Source: an uncultured Dokdonia sp.
Lineage (GTDB): Bacteria; Bacteroidota; Bacteroidia; Flavobacteriales; Flavobacteriaceae
NCBI GenBank assembly: GCA_947503305.1
Contig: CANNDF010000001.1
Location: 1,149,927 to 1,213,926 of the forward strand
Length of the DNA: 64,000 nt
Reading direction: 5' to 3'
The notes below the pieces were generated by a model that saw nothing but the letters and a program-made list of their open reading frames with translations, did no database searches and was not told where the DNA came from. Shown piece by piece: positions 8,589-15,644 of the stretch. Position 1 is the first letter of the stretch. Each line of letters begins with the position of its first letter. The position numbers were made by a program, and so were the translations under genes.

Positions 8589-9254
8589 ATGTTTAAAAAA
8601 GTATTGATTGCAGATGATTATGGTATTGTAAATATAGGAGTAGCAGAAGTACTTACTACCCTCGGAATAACTAATGTGCAAAAAGCGCAATATTGTGATG
8701 AAGCCTATTTAAAATTTAAAAAAGCAATTTTAGACCAAGATCCTTTTGATTTGCTGATAACTGATTTATCTTTTAAAAAAGACCACCGTAAATCTAAACT
8801 CACTTCTGGAGAAGACTTGATACAAGCTATACGAAAAGAAGACCTTCAACTTTCTATAATTGTGTATTCTATGCACAGTCTTTTACAGAAAGTCCGCATT
8901 TTGATAAACACATATCAAGTAAATGCATATATCTGTAAGGATAGAAATGGGACTGTAGATCTTTCACATGCTATTCAAACAGTGTATAAAAAAGAACAAT
9001 ATCTTTCTCAACAAGTTAGAGGTGCTTTACAACCTAAAAATCATATGGAGATAGATGACTATGATATTGAGTTAGTGTATCAATTATCAAATGGACTTAC
9101 TCAAGAAGAGATTAGTGTACTATTTAAAAACAATAATACTACTCCAAGTAGTTTGAGTTCTGTAGAAAAACGATTGAATAAATTGCGTATCCAGTTTAAA
9201 GCTCAAAAACCAGCACAACTAGTAGCTGTCTTTAAAGACTTAGGGCTTATTTAG
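8589..9254 (+). CDS. NarL-type response regulator
   Basis: 221 residues. The receiver domain has the acidic pair at Asp9-Asp10, phospho-acceptor Asp59 (LLITDLSF), the conserved Ser/Thr region YSMHS and the Lys of ICKD. The C-terminal part (about 155-221) is a divergent LuxR-like helix-turn-helix (LSNGLTQEEISVLF...SSVEKRLNKLR). It starts 2 bases after the kinase stop, so it is the cognate regulator. The architecture matches the regulator at 54,031. Confidence 0.86.
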   Translation: MFKKVLIADDYGIVNIGVAEVLTTLGITNVQKAQYCDEAYLKFKKAILDQDPFDLLITDLSFKKDHRKSKLTSGEDLIQAIRKEDLQLSIIVYSMHSLLQKVRILINTYQVNAYICKDRNGTVDLSHAIQTVYKKEQYLSQQVRGALQPKNHMEIDDYDIELVYQLSNGLTQEEISVLFKNNNTTPSSLSSVEKRLNKLRIQFKAQKPAQLVAVFKDLGLI

Positions 9255-9345
9255 TTTTTTATTTTATGTTGAGTGAGACTTCCCGTAAGGAAGAACTTTA
9301 CTATGGTTTTAAGTTTGAGGAATATTAATCTTAAAATTTAAAATC

Positions 9346-9516
9346 ATGGCAAAAATTCCATTAGGAACAACTAGAAAAACAGGAGAGAAATGTCCAGAAT
9401 CAGGAGTTTGGAAATCACAAAGTAACCCGTCTACAACTATTCCACTATCTAAAGGAGAAAGGTTTCCTCCATATAAAAATAGAGCTGTTGTTTGGAAATT
9501 GATTCGTTATGCTTAA
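9346..9516 (+). CDS. Small YjzC-like protein
   Basis: 56 residues: MAKIPLGTTRKTGEKCPESG at the start and KGERFPPYKNRAVVWKLIRY at the end. The pattern TGExCPxSGxW followed by a GERFPP loop and a closing Trp is reminiscent of the YjzC family and of similar short beta-rich Trp/Cys proteins. The reading frame is bounded by a good intrinsic terminator at 9541-9574, which supports a real, separately transcribed gene. Function unknown; family assignment is tentative. Confidence 0.6.
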   Translation: MAKIPLGTTRKTGEKCPESGVWKSQSNPSTTIPLSKGERFPPYKNRAVVWKLIRYA

Positions 9517-9540
9517 TCGAAAACTCTGATTAAATTTTTC

Positions 9541-9574
9541 AAGCCTTGCGGAAAACCGTAAGGCTTTGTTTTTT
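9541..9574 (+). terminator. Intrinsic terminator
   Basis: An 11-bp stem AAGCCTTGCGG / CCGTAAGGCTT (one G-T pair) with an AAAA loop is followed by TGTTTTTT. It ends the unit containing the 56-residue small gene and separates it from the following operon. Confidence 0.88.
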
Positions 9575-9628
9575 AAGTAGTTTAAGTTTGGGACATAAAA
9601 TAATAGATACAAAAGGAGTCAATCATAT

Positions 9629-10045
9629 ATGAATTCGTTACTACTAATCATATTTATTTTAATTCTTATCGATGTCTTTTTAAGTATCGAATTCCCAACT
9701 CATGTGGCCTATATCTTATTGACCTTATTAATTGTAAATGAAATAGATAATACGCTATTATTCAAAATTCTTTTAGGAGTATTATTATGGTTTGCTCTAG
9801 TTGTTTTTCATTATACAATATGGAGAAAAATGATCGAGAGAATTCATGATAGAATAGTTGCTCCACGTAAACATATCGGAGGAATAGAAGCTTTGATAGG
9901 TAAAAAAGGAATCATCAAAGAGATAGAAGGAACAAAGTTCATTTTTATAAATGAAGAGCTATATGAATTTGAGAGCAATAAAGAAATTCTATTAGAAAAG
10001 GAATATAGAATCTTAGCAATACAATCAAATAAACTAATAATCTAA
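9629..10045 (+). CDS. NfeD-like membrane protein
   Basis: 138 residues. Two to three N-terminal hydrophobic segments (about 1-63) are followed by a small beta-rich domain (about 82-138) with GGIEALIGKKGIIKEIEG, matching the OB-fold of short NfeD proteins. Short NfeD proteins are known operon partners of SPFH/stomatin-type proteins. The next gene, 12 bases downstream, is such an SPFH protein. It may anchor or scaffold the SPFH oligomer at the membrane. It starts the run of eight co-directional genes to 15,144. Confidence 0.68.
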   Translation: MNSLLLIIFILILIDVFLSIEFPTHVAYILLTLLIVNEIDNTLLFKILLGVLLWFALVVFHYTIWRKMIERIHDRIVAPRKHIGGIEALIGKKGIIKEIEGTKFIFINEELYEFESNKEILLEKEYRILAIQSNKLII

Positions 10046-10057
10046 AACTATAAAACA

Positions 10058-10888
10058 ATGGCAATAATTTATACAGTCCCTCAAAACCATGTGGTATTGA
10101 TCAAACGATTTGGGAAACATTCTAGAATTCAGAATGATGGACTTCGTTTTAAAATACCATTTATAGAGAGTATTAAATATGTTAGAAATTGGAATAAAAT
10201 AGCTAGTAAAAGAGGATTTTTTATAGAACTATCAGAACAGCAAACAGACACCCCTCCTAGACAATGTCAAACTCTTGATAATGTTACAATTGATGCAAAT
10301 GCTTCTATTTATTGGAGAATAGTAGACCCTGTAAAGGCAGTTTATGATATAGATATCTTACCAAAATCAATTGCAGATGTAGCCCTTAATGCTTTAAGAG
10401 CTAACATTGGTAAGCTCAAATTAGATCAATTATTATCAGAAAGACAAAGTTTAAATCAGAAAATCGCTGCTCAATTGATAGAAGTAGCTTCAAAGTGGGG
10501 AGTTGCATTTACTCGAGTAGAAATTCAAGAAATTAATTACTCTAGTGAAACAGCAGAAGCTATGATGCAAGAGATGACGGCAGAGCGAAAGAAAAGAGCA
10601 TTGATAGCAGAAGCAGAAGGAATGGCGAAGGCAGAAATAACAAAAGCACAAGCAGATGCAGATGCGAGTATGATACGAGCAAATGCACAAGTTAACGTTA
10701 TAAAACTTATGGCAGATGCAGAGAGTAGTTATATATCAAAACTAACTGAGAATACAAGTGTAGATGCTGCAAACCAAATCATATTGTCTCAAAAATATAT
10801 TGAAGGAATGAAAATTATTACTAATAATCCAGGGAATAAAGTTTTCCTTCCCACAGGTTTTAAAGGCACTTATGAAATTACTACATGA
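10058..10888 (+). CDS. SPFH/band 7 protein (stomatin-like)
   Basis: 276 residues. The SPFH domain (about 5-185) contains VVLIKRFGKHSRIQNDGLRFKIPF and VNALRANIGKLKLDQLLSERQSL-type segments typical of slipins. An Ala/Glu-rich coiled coil follows (AEAEGMAKAEITKAQADADA). Unlike most stomatins it has no N-terminal membrane hairpin: the SPFH strand begins at residue 3, so membrane attachment may depend on the NfeD-like neighbour. SPFH proteins form ring-like membrane scaffolds that influence proteases and microdomains. Confidence 0.88.
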   Translation: MAIIYTVPQNHVVLIKRFGKHSRIQNDGLRFKIPFIESIKYVRNWNKIASKRGFFIELSEQQTDTPPRQCQTLDNVTIDANASIYWRIVDPVKAVYDIDILPKSIADVALNALRANIGKLKLDQLLSERQSLNQKIAAQLIEVASKWGVAFTRVEIQEINYSSETAEAMMQEMTAERKKRALIAEAEGMAKAEITKAQADADASMIRANAQVNVIKLMADAESSYISKLTENTSVDAANQIILSQKYIEGMKIITNNPGNKVFLPTGFKGTYEITT

Positions 10889-10906
10889 TAAAATAAATAA
10901 TATATA

Positions 10907-11317
10907 ATGAAGATAAAAGAAATTAGTGAAGGTCTTCCTAGTGATGTCAAAAATCAATTAATGCCTAATGAAAATGTATATTATTTTTCATTTATAGCTT
11001 CTAAAGGAGGTTGTGGTGCTTCTGGTGAGAAAAACAAATACTGGCTTGCTTTAACTGACCGTAGATTAATATATAAGACTAAGATCCTCAGTGAATCTTC
11101 AAAATCAAATAGTTATGTTGAAAGGGATGGAGATTTACCGTTTAAGAAAATTTCATTTATCGAAGTTTCAGAAACTAAAAAATCAAGTGGATGTAGTAGT
11201 GAAAGCTTTTCTCAACTTCGTATTAGTAGTTCAGGAGGAACAGTTATAATTCCAATTCCAACAAAAGAGAAAGGCCATCAAATAAGAAAAGTATATTCTC
11301 AACTAAATGAAGAATAA
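10907..11317 (+). CDS. PH-like domain protein of unknown function
   Basis: 136 residues with no signal or membrane segment. The pattern YWLALTDRRLIYKTK ... LPFKKISFIEVSE ... LRISSSGGTVIIPIP matches the strand arrangement of bacterial PH-like (bPH/YokE-type) domains. The KGGCGASGEKN and SSGCSSES loops are unusual. It overlaps the following YidD-like gene by 11 bases, so translation may be coupled. A role in membrane or lipid recognition is inference. Confidence 0.6.
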   Translation: MKIKEISEGLPSDVKNQLMPNENVYYFSFIASKGGCGASGEKNKYWLALTDRRLIYKTKILSESSKSNSYVERDGDLPFKKISFIEVSETKKSSGCSSESFSQLRISSSGGTVIIPIPTKEKGHQIRKVYSQLNEE

Positions 11318-11549
11318 TTATTCGAAATTATGTCTATTCCCTTTCTCAATTATTGGATTGATAATTATTACAATATATCAATATACGAAAGTGAGGAAAT
11401 ATTCTAAATGTCTACACTATCCGTCTTGTTCAAATTATGCAGTTTTGGCAATAAAGAAATATAATTTTATTAAAGCAATGAGACTTATTTATAGACGGTA
11501 TACTGAATGTAATCCATTTTCAAATAGACCTTTTATAGATTATCCATAG
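11307..11549 (+). CDS. YidD-like small membrane protein
   Basis: 80 residues. An N-terminal hydrophobic helix (LCLFPFSIIGLIIITIYQY) is followed by CLHYPSCSNYAVLAIKKY and TECNPFSNRPFIDYP. This is the YidD pattern, with conserved cysteines at 35, 41 and 68. YidD assists insertion of membrane proteins and is normally next to rnpA/yidC; here it lies instead in an operon of unknown membrane genes and is divergent. It is probably a second, specialised YidD paralogue. Confidence 0.72.
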   Translation: MKNNYSKLCLFPFSIIGLIIITIYQYTKVRKYSKCLHYPSCSNYAVLAIKKYNFIKAMRLIYRRYTECNPFSNRPFIDYP

Positions 11550-11585
11550 TCTAAATAATACTGAGACTTTAATAGCAATAAATAT

Positions 11586-12881
11586 ATGAATACAGAATCG
11601 TATTACAGAGCAGATTTTGAAAAAGAATTTCAAGATTTACATGAAACAACCATAGTAGAATGTAAAGAAAAGGGTCAAGAAGATGGGAGACGTAATTCCC
11701 CTTTAATTGATACTACTTTCCAAACACCTTATGAAAAAGGGACTATGGAAAAATATCAATCCTATATCGAAACTATAGCATCGAAAGGGGGGCAGTTTTT
11801 ACAAGAAATATTTGATAAAGAAGTTTTTCCGCTTGAAGAAGAATTAAATAGGTTAGAAAATGATCCTGACTATAGTATCAATAAACTAGAAGAAGAAAAA
11901 AGAGAACTAGAGCGTAAATTACAACAAGCTCGAGAAAACCATCAAGATGATTTAAAAGTTATTGAAAATGAACCTTCTTGGATAGAATCCAAAATAAGAT
12001 ATGATGAAATTAATAAGAGGTTTAAAAAAGTAACAGATAGAGTAGGGAGACAAGAACTCCATATAGGAATGCCTAAATGGATATATTTTATTATAATTTT
12101 TGCAATAGGAATTTCAGAATTGCCTATTAATTATCAAGTTTTTGTTTCTTTTAGAGAAACGCCACTTCTTACCTTTATTATGGCATGCATTCTCGTTATA
12201 GCACTTCCTGTACTTGCCCATTTTTCTGGAAAATTCTTACGACAGTATAAAGAAAATAAAACCTATTTATGGTTATTGGCTATCATTTTTATTGGGATAA
12301 CCTCTTTGAGTTATTTTACAGCAGTCCTGAGAAAAATCTATTTATCTCAGAAAGCAGGAACATCTATAGAAGAGCTAAATAACGATTTTTGGACATTTTT
12401 CATTATAAGTATGATTATATATTTGGTCGGAAGTATCGCTTCTTTTGTGACACATGATCCTAGTATAGAATTTACTCATGTCTTCAATTCATATAAAAAA
12501 GAGAAGAAAAAATATAGCTTAAAATCTGAAGAGAAATATGAAATTGAAAAAGAAGAACGAGATCGCTATAATATAGAGATAAAAAAGATTCAAGAGGGAT
12601 ATACAATTGCTAGAGAACGAATAGAAAATCTATTAGAAACGTTACGTTTGGATATAGCAGAGTCTAAATCAAAACACGATAAGGCTTTAGAATATTTTAG
12701 AGGATTTGAGCAAAGAGTTGTTTCATCATGTAAAGAAGCTATTAACGCATATAGAGATACTAACCTTACGTATAGAAATAATCATAAGCAACCAAAATAT
12801 TGGGAAGATAAGATCCCTAACTTAGAACTCCGTGTTAAATATTACAAAGAACTTTCACCAAATCCGAAGAATAATGCTTAG
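11586..12881 (+). CDS. Coiled-coil protein with four membrane helices
   Basis: 431 residues. A charged N-terminal cytoplasmic domain has a long coiled coil (about 65-150, LEEEKRELERKLQQARENHQ). Four hydrophobic segments follow at about 158-180, 192-212, 226-247 and 268-290. A second coiled coil (about 305-400) completes it. No enzyme motif is seen. The symmetric coiled-coil/membrane/coiled-coil layout suggests a structural or signalling membrane protein. Its stop overlaps the start of the next gene. Function unknown. Confidence 0.7.
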   Translation: MNTESYYRADFEKEFQDLHETTIVECKEKGQEDGRRNSPLIDTTFQTPYEKGTMEKYQSYIETIASKGGQFLQEIFDKEVFPLEEELNRLENDPDYSINKLEEEKRELERKLQQARENHQDDLKVIENEPSWIESKIRYDEINKRFKKVTDRVGRQELHIGMPKWIYFIIIFAIGISELPINYQVFVSFRETPLLTFIMACILVIALPVLAHFSGKFLRQYKENKTYLWLLAIIFIGITSLSYFTAVLRKIYLSQKAGTSIEELNNDFWTFFIISMIIYLVGSIASFVTHDPSIEFTHVFNSYKKEKKKYSLKSEEKYEIEKEERDRYNIEIKKIQEGYTIARERIENLLETLRLDIAESKSKHDKALEYFRGFEQRVVSSCKEAINAYRDTNLTYRNNHKQPKYWEDKIPNLELRVKYYKELSPNPKNNA

Positions 12882-13626
12882 AAATATAGCCTCATTAATA
12901 ATACCATTTTTAATATTGAGTTGCGAAGTTGATACGCCTAAAACAATTGGAGTATATGCTTTTGTTGATGTTACTGATGGTTCAGTAGAAATACAAAGTA
13001 TTATAGATAATGATTTGAAACAAATTTCAAATTTCACTGAAGTTTCAGAAGAGCTAGGAGGGAATAATGGAGTAGAGTTTAAAGTTTTTGAAATTAACAA
13101 TCTAAGCGAATCTAATTCTAAAACTATAGTTCTGAATGAGGGTATTCCTGGTATGCTAGGGCAGAATAATTTAGATAGAATTGATGAGGTGAAAAGGTTT
13201 AATAATCAAATTAAAGAAACATTTACGTCTATTCAAAACAAAAAAAGTAAGGAATTGAATAATTCTAAGATATATCAAAATTTATGTAGAGAGTTTAATG
13301 GATTAAACTTTAGTCATGATAAGAATTTGATAATCATTTATTCTGATATGTTAGAAAATAGTGAATTATTTAGCTTTTATGGGAATAAATCTAAAATAAT
13401 ACAATGGGGGAGTAATATAGAAATAGCAATTAATTATCTGGAAAGCAAAGATTGTGCTTTCCCAAATCTTAAAAAAGTAGAAACACATATTATTTCTAAT
13501 AGGAAAGTGCATACAGACGAACTTATAAATACGGCACAATCTTTTTGGCAAAGTTTTTTTAATGCTAAAGGAGCTACTGTTTTTTTTGATTCAGAATTAA
13601 ACTTACATACAAATTTCAGAAATTAA
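12874..13626 (+). CDS. vWA-like lipoprotein
   Basis: 250 residues from the ATG at 12874, which overlaps the previous stop by 8 bases. The earlier in-frame ATG at 12832 would bury the signal peptide. MLRNIASLIIPFLILSC gives a lipobox (LILSC, Cys17). The body begins IGVYAFVDVTDGS, resembling a degenerate MIDAS, and later has LIIIYSDMLENS, where vWA domains keep the second metal-coordinating Asp. A von Willebrand A-like fold in the envelope is therefore likely but divergent. Confidence 0.62.
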   Translation: MLRNIASLIIPFLILSCEVDTPKTIGVYAFVDVTDGSVEIQSIIDNDLKQISNFTEVSEELGGNNGVEFKVFEINNLSESNSKTIVLNEGIPGMLGQNNLDRIDEVKRFNNQIKETFTSIQNKKSKELNNSKIYQNLCREFNGLNFSHDKNLIIIYSDMLENSELFSFYGNKSKIIQWGSNIEIAINYLESKDCAFPNLKKVETHIISNRKVHTDELINTAQSFWQSFFNAKGATVFFDSELNLHTNFRN

Positions 13627-13636
13627 ATAAGGTATT

Positions 13637-14764
13637 ATGTACATTAAAATTGTTAGCAAATTAATAGTAATTATGTTATGCAGTTCATCTATTTCTCAAG
13701 AACTTATTCCAATTACAGAAACTACAATTGCTTTAGATTTTGAAGAAAGCAAGGAAATTTTTTTCAGTTTTGCAGAAGGTGATGAAGTTGTTTTTAATTT
13801 ACAAATGTTAAAAGGGAAGCACATTAAGGAGGTTGAGATTATTGAGATGCCTTCTAATGTTATATATACTGAATATAAAGCGGATCAAACAGTTAATAAA
13901 AAGATTAAAATACGCAATAAGGGAATATACAAGTTTCGATTTTATAGTTCTTCACTTACTCGTAGAGTTTGTAAAATTAATATAGCGAGAATCCCTGAAA
14001 GCAATCTTACCAAAAGTTTTAATACAAATTGGAAATGGAAGACAGTCAGAGATACTATATACACCACTTATACAGAAGATAGTTTAATAGGGTATAAAAA
14101 AAGGAAGATTAAAAGAAAAGAAAAAGAACTTATTAAAATAGATACTTCATTTGTTGAAATTTTATCTAGAAAGGAACGTGTTCATTCTTGTACAGCTATT
14201 GGTAAAGAACCATATAGTTATATAAATGTATATCTGCCTGAAAATTTATATTCTCCCAATTATAATAATCCATATCAGAGTAAAGAAGTTATGTCATGGT
14301 CCTATTGGATAGGAGTAGGACAACGTTCTATAGAGGCATATGAGGAATCCAATACCAAATTTTTAAATGGGATAACTACTTTAGGTTCTTTAACTGGATA
14401 CGGCGGGTTAGCTAGTTTGGCAGTAACGGGTATTTCTATGTTTAATGATACATCAATAGGAGATAATGTTAATTATAGGTTTATAACACATTATAATAAT
14501 CAAGATCATGTATTCAATAGTGGAAATATTGTCTCAAGTTCAGGCAGAAACACAGCTTTACTACAGGGAGGTTTTACTATAGAATTAAGTAATGATAATT
14601 TAACTAGAGGTATAGATGTTAATCTTAAAATAGTTGTGGTTCAAATAAGGAAACAATGGGAAGATATAGAGTATTTTGAGGAGATAGAAGAGCCTCAGTA
14701 TATTACACTAACTAAAGTGAGGATGGATACACAGGAATCCAAAATTAGAGTACCAGTAGATTAA
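13637..14764 (+). CDS. Secreted protein of unknown function
   Basis: 375 residues with a signal peptide (MYIKIVSKLIVIMLCSSSIS). The first domain (about 25-120) is beta-rich and ends near YKFRFYSSSLTRRV, resembling a C-terminal-like sandwich. A charged linker follows (KKRKIKRKEKEL), then a domain with one Gly-rich hydrophobic stretch at about 245-270. It starts 10 bases after the vWA-like gene and shares one base with the next ATG. No family was recognised. Confidence 0.62.
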   Translation: MYIKIVSKLIVIMLCSSSISQELIPITETTIALDFEESKEIFFSFAEGDEVVFNLQMLKGKHIKEVEIIEMPSNVIYTEYKADQTVNKKIKIRNKGIYKFRFYSSSLTRRVCKINIARIPESNLTKSFNTNWKWKTVRDTIYTTYTEDSLIGYKKRKIKRKEKELIKIDTSFVEILSRKERVHSCTAIGKEPYSYINVYLPENLYSPNYNNPYQSKEVMSWSYWIGVGQRSIEAYEESNTKFLNGITTLGSLTGYGGLASLAVTGISMFNDTSIGDNVNYRFITHYNNQDHVFNSGNIVSSSGRNTALLQGGFTIELSNDNLTRGIDVNLKIVVVQIRKQWEDIEYFEEIEEPQYITLTKVRMDTQESKIRVPVD

Positions 14765-15144
14765 TGAAAAAATTTAGAATATTATTCCTGATTATTGTTT
14801 TTACCTGTAGTGTAAGCGCAAGAGCTCAATCTGTTTATATTACAAAGACAGGAGAAAAATATCATAAAGAAACTTGTCATTATTTGCGATATTCTAAAAT
14901 AGAAATCCCTGTTGAGAAAGCTATTGAACTAAGATATGACGGATGTTTAGTCTGTAAGCCAATAAAAAATCCTAAAGCTTCCTCAAAAAAAAGTACAACT
15001 CATATTGCTCCATCTTCCTCAAGGAGAGTAGTAAGGTCAGCATCTATAAAGTCAGACTCTGTACAATGTAGTGGTACAACAAAATCTGGATCACGATGTA
15101 AGCGTAAAACAACAAATACTAGTGGTAGGTGTTATCAACATTAA
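14764..15144 (+). CDS. Secreted Cys-rich protein with C-terminal zinc-knuckle-like motif
   Basis: 126 residues with a signal peptide cut near ARAQ. The first domain reads VYITKTGEKYHKETCHYLRYS ... DGCLVCKP, the small Cys/His module found at the end of some secreted nucleases and surface proteins. After a Ser/Lys linker the C-terminus has C-x-GTTKSGSRCKRKT...GRCYQH, matching DUF5763-type Cys/His motifs. Both modules probably bind zinc. The ATG overlaps the previous stop codon, so it is the last gene of the run. Confidence 0.66.
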   Translation: MKKFRILFLIIVFTCSVSARAQSVYITKTGEKYHKETCHYLRYSKIEIPVEKAIELRYDGCLVCKPIKNPKASSKKSTTHIAPSSSRRVVRSASIKSDSVQCSGTTKSGSRCKRKTTNTSGRCYQH

Positions 15145-15153
15145 TAAACCTCC

Positions 15154-15642
15154 TCAATTATTTGTCAACTCTATAATCCGAATAAGTTTAACGTTAGTAT
15201 CAGACTCTTTCTTAAAAAGGAATGAATAACTTTTCCCTTGGTAAAACCGGGGATATTTTGCTTTACGCTTTCGTTTGAAATGTAGCAATTCAATAATGAA
15301 TAAATTGGTGTCAGTTTCAGTAACAAAAAAAACAACTTTTGATCTTCTTTTTTTACGAAGAGACGCAAAAGATTCATTCTCTATAGATTGATAAAACTCT
15401 CCTAGATGATTTTCAAAATCATAATCTCCTAACTGTAAAAAAGGATCTATAAGCCAAAAAGCATGCGCTTGATTTTTATAACTGATAGTATGCAGAGACA
15501 TTGTATATTTTTCGACCCCTAAATTTTTGAATTGAGCACTATTCTCAATAACATTCATTGCTTCTTTATAGATAACAACACTCTCTTGTGCATACAAAAT
15601 AGCACTGACATTTAGAAATAGAATAACGAATAGACCTTTCAT
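15154..15642 (-). CDS. Small secreted protein, unknown
   Basis: 162 residues with a signal peptide (MKGLFVILFLNVSAILYAQ). The mature part is basic with RKKRRSK and KRKRKAKYPR patches and alternating strands. No family was recognised. It lies 3 bases downstream of the symporter gene on the same strand and may be its last operon member, but no functional link is evident. Confidence 0.58.
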   Translation of the reverse strand: MKGLFVILFLNVSAILYAQESVVIYKEAMNVIENSAQFKNLGVEKYTMSLHTISYKNQAHAFWLIDPFLQLGDYDFENHLGEFYQSIENESFASLRKKRRSKVVFFVTETDTNLFIIELLHFKRKRKAKYPRFYQGKSYSFLFKKESDTNVKLIRIIELTNN

Positions 15643-15644
15643 GA

